From: DATLSM01 sp963722965
GTDB taxonomy: Bacteria > Actinomycetota > Thermoleophilia > Solirubrobacterales > 70-9
DNA length: 64,000 nt
Direction of reading: 5' to 3'
Assembly: GCA_963722965.1 (NCBI GenBank)
Contig: CAVROX010000011.1
Location: 1 to 64,000 of the forward strand
Shown: positions 1-9,164 of the stretch, one piece after another
Layout of the letters: every line of letters begins with the position of its first letter
Numbering within the stretch: the first letter of the stretch is position 1
Program-made: the position numbers and the translations under genes
Notes under the pieces: generated by a model
What the model was told of the DNA's origin: nothing
Database searches by the model: none
What the model saw: the letters and a program-made list of their open reading frames with translations, nothing else

Positions 1-365
1 CGTGCTGTTGGGGGTTTGGCAGGGCTGAGGCTTGTCTCTCTCGCTCCCAGCACCTGAGCGCTCGGTGAAGCAGAGCACTGGCCTTAAGCGCCGGTGCCAA
101 AGTCGGCCTAATATCAACTAGTGGATCCGGATTGTCAGCTCTAGTCATCCCGATTTAGCCCGGTGGGCCGCTATGGAAACCGTCGGCCAGCCCCTACCTG
201 CTTTGGGAGAGGGTTGGCCCGGTCCGCGGCCACAGTCCTTGTCCGCTGATTGCGGTGCGCCAGGCCCGCCAGGGCGAGCCCCGCTGATCAGCCGCGGGGT
301 CCTCCGCGCCGGCGCGGAGGCCTAGCCGGGCCCTTGCCGGGAGCGGCCCGGGGGCCGCGGGTAGC
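1..365 (+). other. Structured non-coding region upstream of thrS
   Basis: No convincing gene lies here. The open frames on both strands run through hairpin-rich DNA and match nothing I recognise. At the left edge GTGCTG (2-7) pairs with CAGCAC (48-53). Bases 60-94 have tRNA-like geometry: GCTC/GAGC arm, one base, then a 5-bp stem with a seven-base CTTAAGC loop. No acceptor or T-arm can be matched to it. Two strong hairpins follow just before thrS. A long structured leader would suit a regulated aminoacyl-tRNA synthetase gene, but I see no T-box consensus. The class of RNA, if any, is unknown. Confidence 0.4.
279..320 (+). promoter_or_regulatory. Tandem hairpins ahead of thrS
   Basis: CCCCGC (279-284) pairs with GCGGGG (294-299). 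It is followed immediately by a perfect palindrome with arms CCTCCGCGCC (301-310) and GGCGCGGAGG (311-320). No T-run follows, so this is not a classic intrinsic terminator. The position 46 bp before the thrS start suggests an attenuator or RNA-processing structure. That role is inferred. Confidence 0.35.
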
Positions 366-2325
366 ATGGCCGGCATCGAGGCTGCACCAAAAAGATCACC
401 GTCACGCTGCCCGACGGCACCCCCCTGGAGCTGCCCGACGGCGCGACCGGGGCCGACGCCGCCGCCGCGATCGGCCCGGGCCTGGCGAAGGCCGCGCTGG
501 CGGTCAAGGTCGACGGCGAGTGCGCGACCTCGCGCGCCGCTGCCCGACGGCGAGCCGCAGTCGAGATCCTCACCGACCGCGACCCCGAGGCGCTCGACCT
601 GATCCGCCACGACGCCGCGCACGTGCTGGCCGAGGCGGTGCGGAGCTCTACCCCGGCGTGAAGGTCTGCGATCGGCCCGCCGATCGAGAACGGCTTCTAC
701 TACGACTTCGACTTCCCCGACGAGGCACCGATCACCGAGGAGGACCTCGAGCGGATCGAGGCGGAGATGCGCGAGCACATCGAGGCCGACGAGCCGTTCG
801 TCGCGCCGAGGAGTCCGGTCGCCGAGGCGATCGAGCGCTTCGCGGCGCAGGGAGCAGACTACAAGGTCGAGCTGATCGAGGACCTGGTCCGCGACGAGGG
901 CGTCGAGACGCGTCTCGCTCTACACGCAACGGGCCCTTCACCGACCTCTGCCGCGGCCCGCACGCGCCCGTCGACCAGCCGATCAAGGCGTTCAAGCTGC
1001 ACCGGCTCGCCGGCGCCTACTGGCGCGGCGACGAGCACAACCAGAGCTGACCCGCATCTACGGCACCGCCTTCTACACCGAGGAGGACCTCGACGCGTAC
1101 CTCGAGCGGCTCGAGCAGGCGCGGGCGCGCGACCACCGCCGGCTCGGTACCCAGCTCGACCTCTTCCACTTCTCGCGAGCCTCGCCCGGGCTCGCCGTTC
1201 TGGCATGCCGAACGGGACGACCTGTCTGGAACGCTGCTCGAGGACCTGCGTCCGGCCCGAGACTGCGCAAGCGCGGCTACGTCGAGGTGAAGACGCCGCA
1301 GATCTACGACAAAGAGCTGTGGGTCGACCTCCGGCCACTGGGAGAACTACCGCGAGAACATGTTCTTCGTCGAGGCCGACGAGCGCGAGTTCGGCGCTCA
1401 AGCCGATGAACTGCCCCGGCGCACTGCCTGCGTCTACGCCGCCGAGCGCCACTCCTACCGCGACCTGCCGCTGCGCCTGGCCGAGTCGGGCGCGTGCACC
1501 CGCAACGAGCCGAGCGGGGCGCTGCACGGGCTGCTGCGGGTGCGACCTTCACCCAGGACGACGCCCACATCTTCTGCACCGAGGACAGATCGAGGACGAG
1601 GTGCGCGCATGCTGCGAGTGCGATTGACGAGCTCTACGCGCTGCTTCGGCTTTGCGAGACGTGCGGGTCGAGCTCTCGACCCGCCCGGAGAAATCGATCG
1701 GCACGCGACGAGGAGTGGGACGTCGCCGAGGCGGCGCTGACCGAGGCGCTTGAGCGCCAGGGCCTCGAGTACGAGCTCAACGCCGGCGACGGGGCTTTCT
1801 ACGGCCCGAAGATCGACCTGCACATCACCGACGCGCTCGGCCGCTCGTGGCAGATGCGGCACGTGTCAGCTCGACTTCCAGATGCCGGAGCGCTTCGGCC
1901 TCACCTACATCGGCGCCGACAACGCCGAGCATCGGCCGGTGATGATCCACCGCGCCCTGCTCGGCTCGATCGAGCGCTTCATCGGCATCCTGATCGAGCA
2001 CTACGCCGGGCGCTTCCCCGTCTGGCTGGCGCCGGTGCAGGCGCTCGTGCTCCCGGTATCTGAGCGCCATAACGACTACGCGCGGCGGGTCGTTGCCCAG
2101 CTGCGCGATTCCGGCCTGCGGGTCCAACTGGATGAGCGCAGCGAGTCGGTGAGCAGGAAGATCCGCGACGCAGAGCTGGGACGCTACCCCTTCATGCTGG
2201 TTGTCGGCGATCGCGAGGAGGCCGAGGGTGGATTCGCCGTCCGCTCCCACGACGAGGGCGAGTTGGGGGCGATGGCAGTGGCCGGCTTCGCAGATCTGGT
2301 GCGGGCTCAGACCGCAGGCAGCTGA
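366..2325 (+). CDS. thrS: Threonine--tRNA ligase (multiply frameshifted)
   Basis: Cytoplasmic class II synthetase that charges tRNA-Thr and edits mischarged Ser. It is readable only by moving between frames. The N-terminal TGS domain (KITVTLPDGTPLELPDG) begins right after the ATG once a base is restored in the A-run at 394-398. The editing-site HxxxH appears as RHDAAHVLAEAV. The zinc-site region reads LKPMNCPGAL. From about 1860 one frame runs cleanly through QLDFQMPERFG and the anticodon-binding domain to the TGA. Total length fits a roughly 650-residue ThrS. Indels are dense from about 394 to 1860 and absent after. ThrS is normally essential, so I favour sequence error over a true pseudogene. 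infC, its usual neighbour, follows. Confidence 0.85.
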
Positions 2326-2337
2326 GTTCCAAGCAGG

Positions 2338-2365
2338 TTGCCAACCGCCGACGGGTCTCTATACT
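2338..2365 (+). promoter_or_regulatory. Candidate sigma-70 promoter for infC
   Basis: TTGCCA (2338-2343) is separated by 16 bp from TATACT (2360-2365). Both hexamers are close to consensus. The site lies just after the thrS stop and 115 bp before the infC start, leaving room for a leader. IF3/L35/L20 operons often carry leader regulation, but I cannot identify a specific leader element here. Confidence 0.5.
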
Positions 2366-2479
2366 CCCGCGAACTTGATAGTCGGCACGCAACACACCTC
2401 GCGCCGCTGAGCGCTCCGGCCGTGCCCACGCCCCTCCACCGCCCCTCGTCCCCTTGAAGCTCCACCACTCCTCTCGATA

Positions 2480-3085
2480 GTGCCGGTTCCGCGCAGGTTC
2501 GATCGGCGCCCACCAGAGCGCGACACGACCAGGATCAACGAGCGGATCCGGGTCTCACAGGTACGCCTGATCGGGGCCGACGGGGAGCAGCTGGGCATCG
2601 TCGACACCGCCGAGGCGCTGAAGCACGCCCAAGACGCCGACCTAGACCTGGTCGAGGTGGCGCCCAACTCCAAACCGCCGGTAACCCGGCTGCTCGACTA
2701 CTCGAAGTACAAATACGAGCAGGAGCAAAAGCAGAAGGCCGCTCGCAAGCACCAGCAGCAGGTCAACATTCGCGAGATCAAGCTGCGCCCGAAGATCGCC
2801 GCCCACGATTATGAGACCAAGAAGGGACATGTCGAGCGCTTCCTCCGCCACCAGGACAAGGTGAAGATCACGATCATGTTCCGCGGGCGCGAGCAGGCGC
2901 ACCCCGAGCGGGGGAGGGCGCTGCTGCAGAAGCTGTTCGAAGACCTCGATGGGCTGGCGGTGATCGAGTCCGAGCCGCTCCAGGAGGGGCGCAACATGAG
3001 CATGTTGTTGGCGCCGGGCAAAGAGGCGCTGAAGGCGATTGCCGAGAACGCGGTTGAGCCCGCCGACGGTAGCGCCGGCGGCTAA
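2480..3085 (+). CDS. infC: Translation initiation factor IF-3
   Basis: IF-3 binds the 30S subunit, prevents premature 50S joining and checks the start codon/initiator tRNA. The 201-residue product has the N-terminal domain from INERIRVSQVRLIGADGEQ, the Lys/Gln-rich linker around YEQEQKQKAARKHQQQ, and the C-terminal domain with VNIREIKLRPKIAAHDYETK and VKITIMFRGRE. The start is GTG at 2480, the first in-frame start before the conserved INERIR motif. The gene ends 4 bp inside the tail-to-tail wecB-like gene. Intact, unlike its upstream partner thrS. Confidence 0.95.
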   Translation: MPVPRRFDRRPPERDTTRINERIRVSQVRLIGADGEQLGIVDTAEALKHAQDADLDLVEVAPNSKPPVTRLLDYSKYKYEQEQKQKAARKHQQQVNIREIKLRPKIAAHDYETKKGHVERFLRHQDKVKITIMFRGREQAHPERGRALLQKLFEDLDGLAVIESEPLQEGRNMSMLLAPGKEALKAIAENAVEPADGSAGG

Positions 3086-4154
3086 CCGTCGGCAATCACC
3101 GTCGCGATTCGCTCCGCGGCGTGACCGTCCCAAAGCGGGGGAGGAGCAGGCCTGGCCGAGGGGCGCTCGGCTAGGGCAGCCGGAATGGTTGAGATCGCCG
3201 CCGGATCTAGGCCCAACAGGGTGTTGGTTCCGGCGCTGATCGTGATCGGGCGCTCGGTGTTGTCGCGCAGGGTGAAGCAGGGGATCCCGAGGTAGGTCGT
3301 CTCCTCCTGTACGCCGCCGGAGTCGGTGAGAACAGCGCCAGCATCAGCCAGCAGGGAGAGGAAATCGACGTAGCCCAGTGGCTCGCTCAGCCTGAGGCCG
3401 CGGATGCTCGGAGCCGACCTCCTCCAGCGCCTTTCGGGTCCGCGGGTGGACCGGGAACACGACCGGCATGTCGCGGGCGAGCGCCGTCAGTTCCCGCATC
3501 GTCTCCGCCAGCAGCTGCCCGTCGACGAGGGCCGGGCGGTGCAGGGTGACCAGCGCGAAACTTCCCGGCTTGAGCCCAAGGCGAGCGCCGTGCCTGCCGA
3601 GCGGAATCGACCCTCCAGCAGCGACCAGGGTGTCGATCATCGTGTTGCCGACGAGGTGGATCCGCTCTTTCGGGATGCCCTCGCCGCGCAGGTTCCCGAT
3701 CGCCTCCTCGGAATGCAGGAAGAGGTCGGGAAAAACGGTCGGCGACGATCCGGTTGATCTCCTCGGGCATGGTCCGGTCGAAGCTGCGCAGGCCGGCCTC
3801 GATGTGGGCGAGGGGGATTCCCATCTTCACCGCCGTCAGTGCCGCCGCCAGGGTCGAGTTGACGTCGCCGGGGACCATCACGAGGTCGGGCCGCTCGGCT
3901 GCTAGGACCGGCTCCAGCCGCTCCATCATCCGCGCCGTCTGCTGTGCGTGGGAGCCGGAGCCGACCGCGAGCATGTGGTCGGGAGCCGGCACGCCCAGCT
4001 CCTCGAAGAAGATCTCAGACATCAACCGGTCGTAGTGCTGACCGGTGTGGACGACGGTGTGCCTGCCGTCGGGAAGCCGTTTGCGCAGCGCCGCGATCAC
4101 GGGCGCCGTCTTGACGAAATTGGGCCGGGTCCCGACGACGTAGACGATCCGCAT
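3082..4154 (-). CDS. wecB: UDP-N-acetylglucosamine 2-epimerase, WecB-like (two frameshifts)
   Basis: Non-hydrolysing epimerase interconverting UDP-GlcNAc and UDP-ManNAc for envelope polysaccharide. Conserved stretches are spread over three frames: MRIVYVVGTRPNFVKTAP at the N-terminus, VPGDVNSTLAAAL and IPLAHIEAGLRSFDR mid-protein, and LTDSGGVQEETTYLG and LRDNTERP near the C-terminus. Removing one base from the GGG at 3728-3730 restores FSDLFLHSEEAIGN, and a second shift near 3408 restores RLSEPLGYVDF. The restored length (about 357 residues) is normal. It lies antisense inside the usually contiguous infC-rpmI-rplT operon, and its stop overlaps the infC stop. Probably functional with two sequence errors. 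Confidence 0.85.
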
Positions 4155-4230
4155 GCGGCGCCAGCGTACCTGCGCCGCGCCCGGCGCCCCCCACGGGTGC
4201 GGGCGCGGGTCTGCTTCAATACCCATCCCG

Positions 4231-4431
4231 ATGCCCAAGATGAAGACCCACTCCGGCGCCAAGAAGCGGTTTCGCAAGACCGCGACCGGCAAGTTGCGCG
4301 GGCGGCGCGCCTATTCGAGCCACATCCTCGAGAAAAAGTCGCCGAAGCGCAAGCGGCGGATGGCGCGCCCGGTCGAGATAGCCAAGGCCGACAGGCGGAC
4401 CGTGCGCGCCCTGCTCGGTGGTGGAAGATGA
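4231..4431 (+). CDS. rpmI: 50S ribosomal protein L35
   Basis: Small basic large-subunit protein of 66 residues. It has the family signature MPKMKTHSGAKKRFRKTATG at the N-terminus and the Lys/Arg-rich RRAYSSHILEKKSPKRKRR segment. The start is ATG 4231; longer upstream frames lack family sequence. Its TGA overlaps the rplT ATG (ATGA), so the two are translationally coupled. Transcription must begin in the roughly 75 bp between the divergent wecB start and this gene, because wecB separates it from infC. Confidence 0.95.
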   Translation: MPKMKTHSGAKKRFRKTATGKLRGRRAYSSHILEKKSPKRKRRMARPVEIAKADRRTVRALLGGGR

Positions 4432-4787
4432 GTCGCGTCAAGCGCTCGGTGCACGCGCGCAAGAAGCGGCGCAAGGTCCTGAAGGAAGCAAAGGGCTATT
4501 TCGGCCGCAAGCACTCCTCCTACCGGTTCGCCAAAGAGCAGGTGCAGCGGTCGGGGATGTATGCGTATCGGGACCGTCGTAACCGCAAGCGCGATTTCCG
4601 ACGGCTTTGGATCACCCGCATTAACGCCGCGGCCCGGCTCGAGGGGATGAGTTACTCAGAGTTGATCCACGGATTGAACCGCTCCGGGATCGAGGTCAAC
4701 CGCAAGATGCTCGCCGAGATCGCGGTGCACGACCGCGATGCGTTTCGCCGATTCGTGGAGCTAGCCCGGGAGGGTGCGGCCGCCTAG
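4428..4787 (+). CDS. rplT: 50S ribosomal protein L20
   Basis: Binds 23S rRNA early in 50S assembly and in many bacteria represses its own operon. The 119-residue product starts MSRVKRSVHARKKRRKVLKE and contains AKGYFGRKHSSYRFAKEQV and the C-terminal globular part with SYSELIHGLNRSGIEVNRKML. Length and sequence are canonical. The start is ATG 4428, overlapping the rpmI stop. A terminator-like hairpin follows about 28 bp downstream. Confidence 0.96.
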   Translation: MSRVKRSVHARKKRRKVLKEAKGYFGRKHSSYRFAKEQVQRSGMYAYRDRRNRKRDFRRLWITRINAAARLEGMSYSELIHGLNRSGIEVNRKMLAEIAVHDRDAFRRFVELAREGAAA

Positions 4788-4814
4788 CCGCAGCCACAGA
4801 CTCCACTTTCCCGG

Positions 4815-4840
4815 GCGGGCCGTCTCACGGCCCGCTTTCT
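4815..4840 (+). terminator. Rho-independent terminator or attenuator after rplT
   Basis: A perfect 9-bp stem, GCGGGCCGT/ACGGCCCGC, with a CTC loop is followed by TTTCT. It lies between rplT and the rRNA methyltransferase gene and would separate or attenuate transcription into the methyltransferase-pheST genes. Confidence 0.7.
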
Positions 4841-4883
4841 CGTTCCAGGAGACCTAACCGACCCCGAGAAACTGAGAGAACCG

Positions 4884-5603
4884 ATGATCCAGAGCCCCCA
4901 AAACGAGAAGTTGAAGTTGGTCCGCAAGCTGCGCGACCGCAAGAACCGGGAGCGCCGGAACCTCTTCGTCGTCGAGGGTGAGGACCTGATCGAAGCGGGT
5001 CTGGCCGCCGGCGCCAAGCCCCGCCTGCTGCTCAGCGCCGCCGGCAGCGGTCTGGGTGGGGAGGAGGTGGAGCCGGATCTGCTGGCCGAGCTGTCCTCGC
5101 TTGGGTCCGGCACCCGGGCGATCGGGGTCTGGGCGCGGAGCTGGGCGGAGCGGATCGAGCCGCCATGCCTTTACCTGCATGGGGTTGGCGACCCCGGCAA
5201 CGTGGGGGCGATCATCCGCACCGCGCACGCCCTTCTCGGCGGCACAGTTGTCCTTGGTCCCGATTGCGCCGATCCCCACTCGCCGAAGGCAGTGCGGGCG
5301 AGCATGGGGTCGATCTTCGGCCAGCCGCTTCTCTGGGCGGGGGTGGGGGAGACGCCGCGGCCGCGGGCGGCCCTGGTCGCCGACGGCGGGGCGGGCCTCG
5401 CAGAGCTCGCGGGGCAGGGGACGCTCTGCTTCGGTGCCGAGCGCGAGGGGCTGCCGCGCGAGGTGATCGCCGAATGTGACTTGGCGGTGACGATCCCGCT
5501 GCGCCGCGGTGCGGTCGAGTCGCTGAACGTCGCCGCTGTCGCGGCGATCGTCTGCGAGCGGATATCGTCGCTCGCCATGCCGGAAGCTGAGCCCGATGCT
5601 TGA
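4884..5603 (+). CDS. SpoU/TrmH-family RNA 2'-O-ribose methyltransferase
   Basis: SAM-dependent SPOUT methyltransferase acting on rRNA or tRNA ribose. The 239 residues show an N-terminal substrate-binding part beginning IQSPQNEKLKLVRKLRDRK (L30e-like). The three SpoU motifs follow: DPGNVGAIIRTA (about 103-114), GAEREGLP (about 184-191) and IPLRRGAVESLNVAAVAAI (about 204-222). The last two form the trefoil-knot SAM site. The gene commonly lies between rplT and pheS in actinobacteria. It overlaps the pheS start by 8 bp. The exact target nucleotide cannot be told from sequence. Confidence 0.9.
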   Translation: MIQSPQNEKLKLVRKLRDRKNRERRNLFVVEGEDLIEAGLAAGAKPRLLLSAAGSGLGGEEVEPDLLAELSSLGSGTRAIGVWARSWAERIEPPCLYLHGVGDPGNVGAIIRTAHALLGGTVVLGPDCADPHSPKAVRASMGSIFGQPLLWAGVGETPRPRAALVADGGAGLAELAGQGTLCFGAEREGLPREVIAECDLAVTIPLRRGAVESLNVAAVAAIVCERISSLAMPEAEPDA

Positions 5604-6666
5604 GCGGATCGAGGAGATCAGAGCCGAGGCGGGTACGGCGATCGAGACGGCGCCCGGCAGCGCCGAGCTGGAGCGGCTGCGGGTTCGCTACCTCGGCCGC
5701 AAAGCTGAGCTGACGGCGATCCTGCGCGGCGTTGGCGAGCTGTCGGGCGCAGAGCGCGGCCGGGTGGGCGCCGCCGCAAACCAGTTGCGTCGGGAGCTTG
5801 AAAGGCAAGTGGCCGCCCGCGCCGAGCAGCTCGACGCCGCCGAGCTCGACGCCAAGCTGCTCGCCGACCGGGTCGACGTCACGCTGCCCGGCGCACCGCC
5901 CCTTGGGGTCGGCCACCTGCACCTGGTCACCCGTACAACGCGGGAGATCGAAGACGTGATGATCGGCCTCGGCTACCGGGTGATGGAAGGGCCGGAGATC
6001 GAGCACGACTATTACAACTTCACCGCCCTCAACCACCCGCCTGGACACCCAGCCCGGATGCTCCAGGACACCTTTTACGTCGATCCGTCCAGGCACGGAG
6101 CCCTGGACGTCCTGCTCAGGACCCACACCTCACCGATGCAGGTGAGGGCGATGGAGACGCAGCGGCCCCCGATCTTCATCGTCGTCCCCGGCAAGGTCTA
6201 CCGGCGCGATTCGGATGCCACCCACAGCCCGATGTTCCACCAGATGGAGGGGCTCGCGGTGGCCGAGGGAATCACCCTCGCAGACCTGAAAGGGACGCTG
6301 CTGAGGATCGTGCGGGCGCTCTTCGGCGAGGAGCGTGAGGTGCGCTTGCGGCCCCATTTTTTCCCGTTCACAGAGCCGAGCGTCGAGGTGGACGTCTCAT
6401 GCTTTCAGTGCGGCGGCAGCGGTGAGCTGGCCGGGGGGGAGCGCTGCAACCTCTGCAAGGGGCAGGGCTGGATCGAGATTCTCGGTGCCGGCATGGTCGA
6501 TCCCGAGGTACTCGGCTTTGTCGCTGACAGAGGCTATGACCCTGAGCGGGTTCAGGGCTTTGCCTTCGGGCTCGGGATCGAGCGAGTTGCGATGCTCCGC
6601 CACGGCGTCCCCGACCTGCGCCGCTTCTTCGACAACGACCTGCGGATGCTGGAGCAGTTCTCATGA
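5596..6666 (+). CDS. pheS: Phenylalanine--tRNA ligase alpha subunit
   Basis: Catalytic subunit of the alpha2-beta2 PheRS. The 356 residues have an N-terminal coiled coil (about 1-90). The class II catalytic core follows, with HPARMLQDTFYV, LRTHTSPMQVRAM (motif 2 region) and the C-terminal GFAFGLGIERVAMLRHG motif 3. A cysteine-bearing insert (CFQCGGSG...CNLCKG) is typical of long bacterial alpha subunits. Start ATG 5596 overlaps the methyltransferase gene, and its stop overlaps the pheT ATG. Intact. Confidence 0.96.
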   Translation: MLERIEEIRAEAGTAIETAPGSAELERLRVRYLGRKAELTAILRGVGELSGAERGRVGAAANQLRRELERQVAARAEQLDAAELDAKLLADRVDVTLPGAPPLGVGHLHLVTRTTREIEDVMIGLGYRVMEGPEIEHDYYNFTALNHPPGHPARMLQDTFYVDPSRHGALDVLLRTHTSPMQVRAMETQRPPIFIVVPGKVYRRDSDATHSPMFHQMEGLAVAEGITLADLKGTLLRIVRALFGEEREVRLRPHFFPFTEPSVEVDVSCFQCGGSGELAGGERCNLCKGQGWIEILGAGMVDPEVLGFVADRGYDPERVQGFAFGLGIERVAMLRHGVPDLRRFFDNDLRMLEQFS

Positions 6667-9164
6667 GGGTTCCCTATAGCTGGCTGCGCGAGTACTGCGA
6701 CCCAAAGCTCGAGCCCGAGCAGCTCGCCGAGCGCCTGGTGATGACCGGTACCGAGGTCGAGCGGGTCAGCGTCGTCGGTCCCCCCGACCCCGATAACTTC
6801 GTCGTCGGCCAGGTGGTCTCGGTCGAGCCCCACCCCGACGCCGACCGGTTGAGCGTCTGCCGGGTGAAGGACGGAGCGGGGGTTCGGACCATCGTTTGCG
6901 GAGCGCCAAATGTCGCCGCTGGGCAGCGAGTCGCGGTCGCGCTCCCCGGCGCGAAGATGCCCGGCGGTCAGACGCTCGCCAAGGTGAATCTGCGCGGCGT
7001 CGCGTCGGAAGGGATGATCCTCGCCGCCGATGAGCTCGAGATCGGCGACGCCCGCGGCGGCATCCTCGTGCTCGACGAGAGCCTGGTCCCAGGCACGCCG
7101 CTGGCCCAAGCCCTGCCGCTGGCTGAGCCGGTGTTTGAGATCGAGGTGACGCCGAACCGGGTCGACTGCTTCGGCGTCCACGGCGTCGCCCGCGAGGTGC
7201 ATGCGATCACGGCGGCGCCGCTGGCGGCGGATCCCTGGTCTGCGGACGCGGCCGCCGCGGGGGAGGGCGCGGTCGAGGACTATGCCTCCGTCGTCGTCGA
7301 GGCGCCCGATCTGTGCCCTCGATTCACAGCTCGCGTTTTCACCGACGTGGAGGTCGCTCCTTCGCCAGTCTGGCTTCAAGCACGGCTGGCGGCCGCCGGG
7401 CAACGCCCGATCAACAACGTCGTCGACATCACCAACTACGTGATGCTGCTGAGCGCCCAACCGCTGCATGCCTTTGACCTAGACCGGGTTCCGGCGGGGG
7501 CGCTGACGGTTCGCACCGCGGCCGCCGGGGAGCAGATCACCACTTTGGACGGCGTCGAGCGCACGCTGGACGCGGAGACGGTCCTGGTTTGCGATCGCAA
7601 CGGTCCCACCGGGATCGCAGGGATCATGGGAGGCGCGAGCGCCGAGCTCTCCGGCGAGTCAAAGAGGGTGTTGCTCGAGGTCGCAAACTGGAACGGAACC
7701 AACATCCTTCGCACCTCGCGGATGCTGGGATTGCGCTCTGAGGCCTCCGCGCGTTTCGAGAAGCAGCTACATCCGGCTCTGTGCGATCGGGCCCAGCGGC
7801 TCGCCGCTCGGCTCATGGTCGAGCTCTGCGGTGCCCGGCTGGTGCCGGGTACGATCGACGAGAGAGCCGAGTTTCCCGAGCCGCGGAAGTTGTGCCTGCG
7901 AGCCGCCAGGGTCGAGGGACTGCTGGGGATGAGGATCCCCCAGGCAGACCAAATCGCCTACCTGCAGCGCCTTGGCTTTGCTGTCAGCGTCCAGGGGGCA
8001 GACCTCGATGTCATCGTGGGGCCCGACCGCCACTACGACGTCACCCGCGAGGTTGACCTGATCGAGGAGGTGGCGCGGGTCCACGGCATCGACGAACACC
8101 TGCCGACGACGCTACCCGCGGTCGCCGACAGGGTCGGCGGCCTGAGCCGGGTGCAGCGACTGAGACGGCGGGCCGAGGATGCGCTGCGTGACCTCGGCTT
8201 CGATGAGATTGTCGGCTGGAGCTTCACGGATCCGGGAGAGGCAAAGCGGCTGCGGATTCCCGCCGGCGACCCTCGCGCCGAGCTAGTCGTCCTCGCCAAC
8301 CCGCTCTCTGAGGAGCAGTCGGTAATGCGCACGACTCTGCTCGGATCGCTGCTTGGTGTCTGCGCGCGCAACCTTGCCCACGGCGCGGAGCGGGTCGCCC
8401 TCTTTGAGTCAGGCCGGATCTACCTTCCTTCGGCGGCCACGGCCTCTCCCGAGCGGCCGAGCTCGCAATTTAACCCCACCGACGAGTGCGCGCAAAGCCG
8501 CGGCGAGTTTTCCGGCAGGCGGCCCGCGCCCTCGGTCGAGCCGCACCGGCTCGGGTGCATTGCAGTTGGGCCTCTGGTTCGCAAGTCGTGGCGCAGCTCG
8601 CCCCCGCCGGCCGACTTCTTCGCGCTGAAGGCGGTGCTCGAGGCGCTGGTCGGCGAGCTCGGAGTGCCCCTTACCCTTGAGCCGGCCGCCGAGCCCTTCC
8701 TGCACCCCGGCCGCTCGGCACGGGTGCTGTTGGGCGGCGTCCCTGCCGGCTGGATTGGCGAGGTCCATCCGCTCGTCTGCAGGGCGTGGAGGGTCGAAGC
8801 GGCAGCGGTCGCCTTCGAGATCGAGCTCGCAACGCTAATGGCTGGTGCCTCCGCCGGCCGTGAGACCTTCGCCGACCTGACGGAATTCCCCGCCCTCCAT
8901 CAGGACCTGGCCGTGGTCGTTCCCAAGGGCCTCGGGGCCGCCGAGTTGCGCGATGCAGTCCTCGCGGGGGGCGGGCAGCTGTTGCGCGGCGCCGACGTCT
9001 TTGACCTCTACGAAGGCCAGCAGCTCGGCGAGGAGCGCAAGAGCCTCGCGCTGCGGCTCGAATTTCGAGCCGACGATCGCACCCTCACCGACGCTGAGGT
9101 CGCCGCTCTTCGCGCTTCGATCGAGGCAGAGCTGGAGAAGATCGGAGGGTCCTTGCGTGGCTGA
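6663..9164 (+). CDS. pheT: Phenylalanine--tRNA ligase beta subunit
   Basis: Editing and tRNA-binding subunit of PheRS, 833 residues. In order: N-terminal MRVPYSWLREYCDP, an EMAP/OB tRNA-binding domain (about 40-150), the B3/B4 editing domain, B5 (VEGLLGMRIPQADQIAYLQR, about 420), the catalytic-like domain, and a C-terminal FDX-ACB anticodon-binding domain (FPALHQDLAVVVPK...). A stretch near residue 600-640 is rich in low-similarity residues but stays in frame. The start overlaps pheS (ATGA) and the 3' end overlaps argC by 8 bp, so translation and arginine genes appear to be co-transcribed. Confidence 0.95.
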   Translation: MRVPYSWLREYCDPKLEPEQLAERLVMTGTEVERVSVVGPPDPDNFVVGQVVSVEPHPDADRLSVCRVKDGAGVRTIVCGAPNVAAGQRVAVALPGAKMPGGQTLAKVNLRGVASEGMILAADELEIGDARGGILVLDESLVPGTPLAQALPLAEPVFEIEVTPNRVDCFGVHGVAREVHAITAAPLAADPWSADAAAAGEGAVEDYASVVVEAPDLCPRFTARVFTDVEVAPSPVWLQARLAAAGQRPINNVVDITNYVMLLSAQPLHAFDLDRVPAGALTVRTAAAGEQITTLDGVERTLDAETVLVCDRNGPTGIAGIMGGASAELSGESKRVLLEVANWNGTNILRTSRMLGLRSEASARFEKQLHPALCDRAQRLAARLMVELCGARLVPGTIDERAEFPEPRKLCLRAARVEGLLGMRIPQADQIAYLQRLGFAVSVQGADLDVIVGPDRHYDVTREVDLIEEVARVHGIDEHLPTTLPAVADRVGGLSRVQRLRRRAEDALRDLGFDEIVGWSFTDPGEAKRLRIPAGDPRAELVVLANPLSEEQSVMRTTLLGSLLGVCARNLAHGAERVALFESGRIYLPSAATASPERPSSQFNPTDECAQSRGEFSGRRPAPSVEPHRLGCIAVGPLVRKSWRSSPPPADFFALKAVLEALVGELGVPLTLEPAAEPFLHPGRSARVLLGGVPAGWIGEVHPLVCRAWRVEAAAVAFEIELATLMAGASAGRETFADLTEFPALHQDLAVVVPKGLGAAELRDAVLAGGGQLLRGADVFDLYEGQQLGEERKSLALRLEFRADDRTLTDAEVAALRASIEAELEKIGGSLRG

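Noticed and set aside
114..128. AACTAGTGGATCC resembles a cloning-vector polylinker (SpeI-BamHI order)
   Set aside because: Only about 13 bases match and the flanks are not vector sequence; chance or a local error is enough to explain it.
1..365. T-box riboswitch before thrS
   Set aside because: No AGGGTGG-N-ACCGCG-like T-box sequence or recognisable specifier stem could be found.
366..2325. thrS as a genuine pseudogene with a functional copy elsewhere
   Set aside because: Cannot be excluded, but the indel pattern is shared with argG, gatA and gatB, which points to sequence quality rather than decay.
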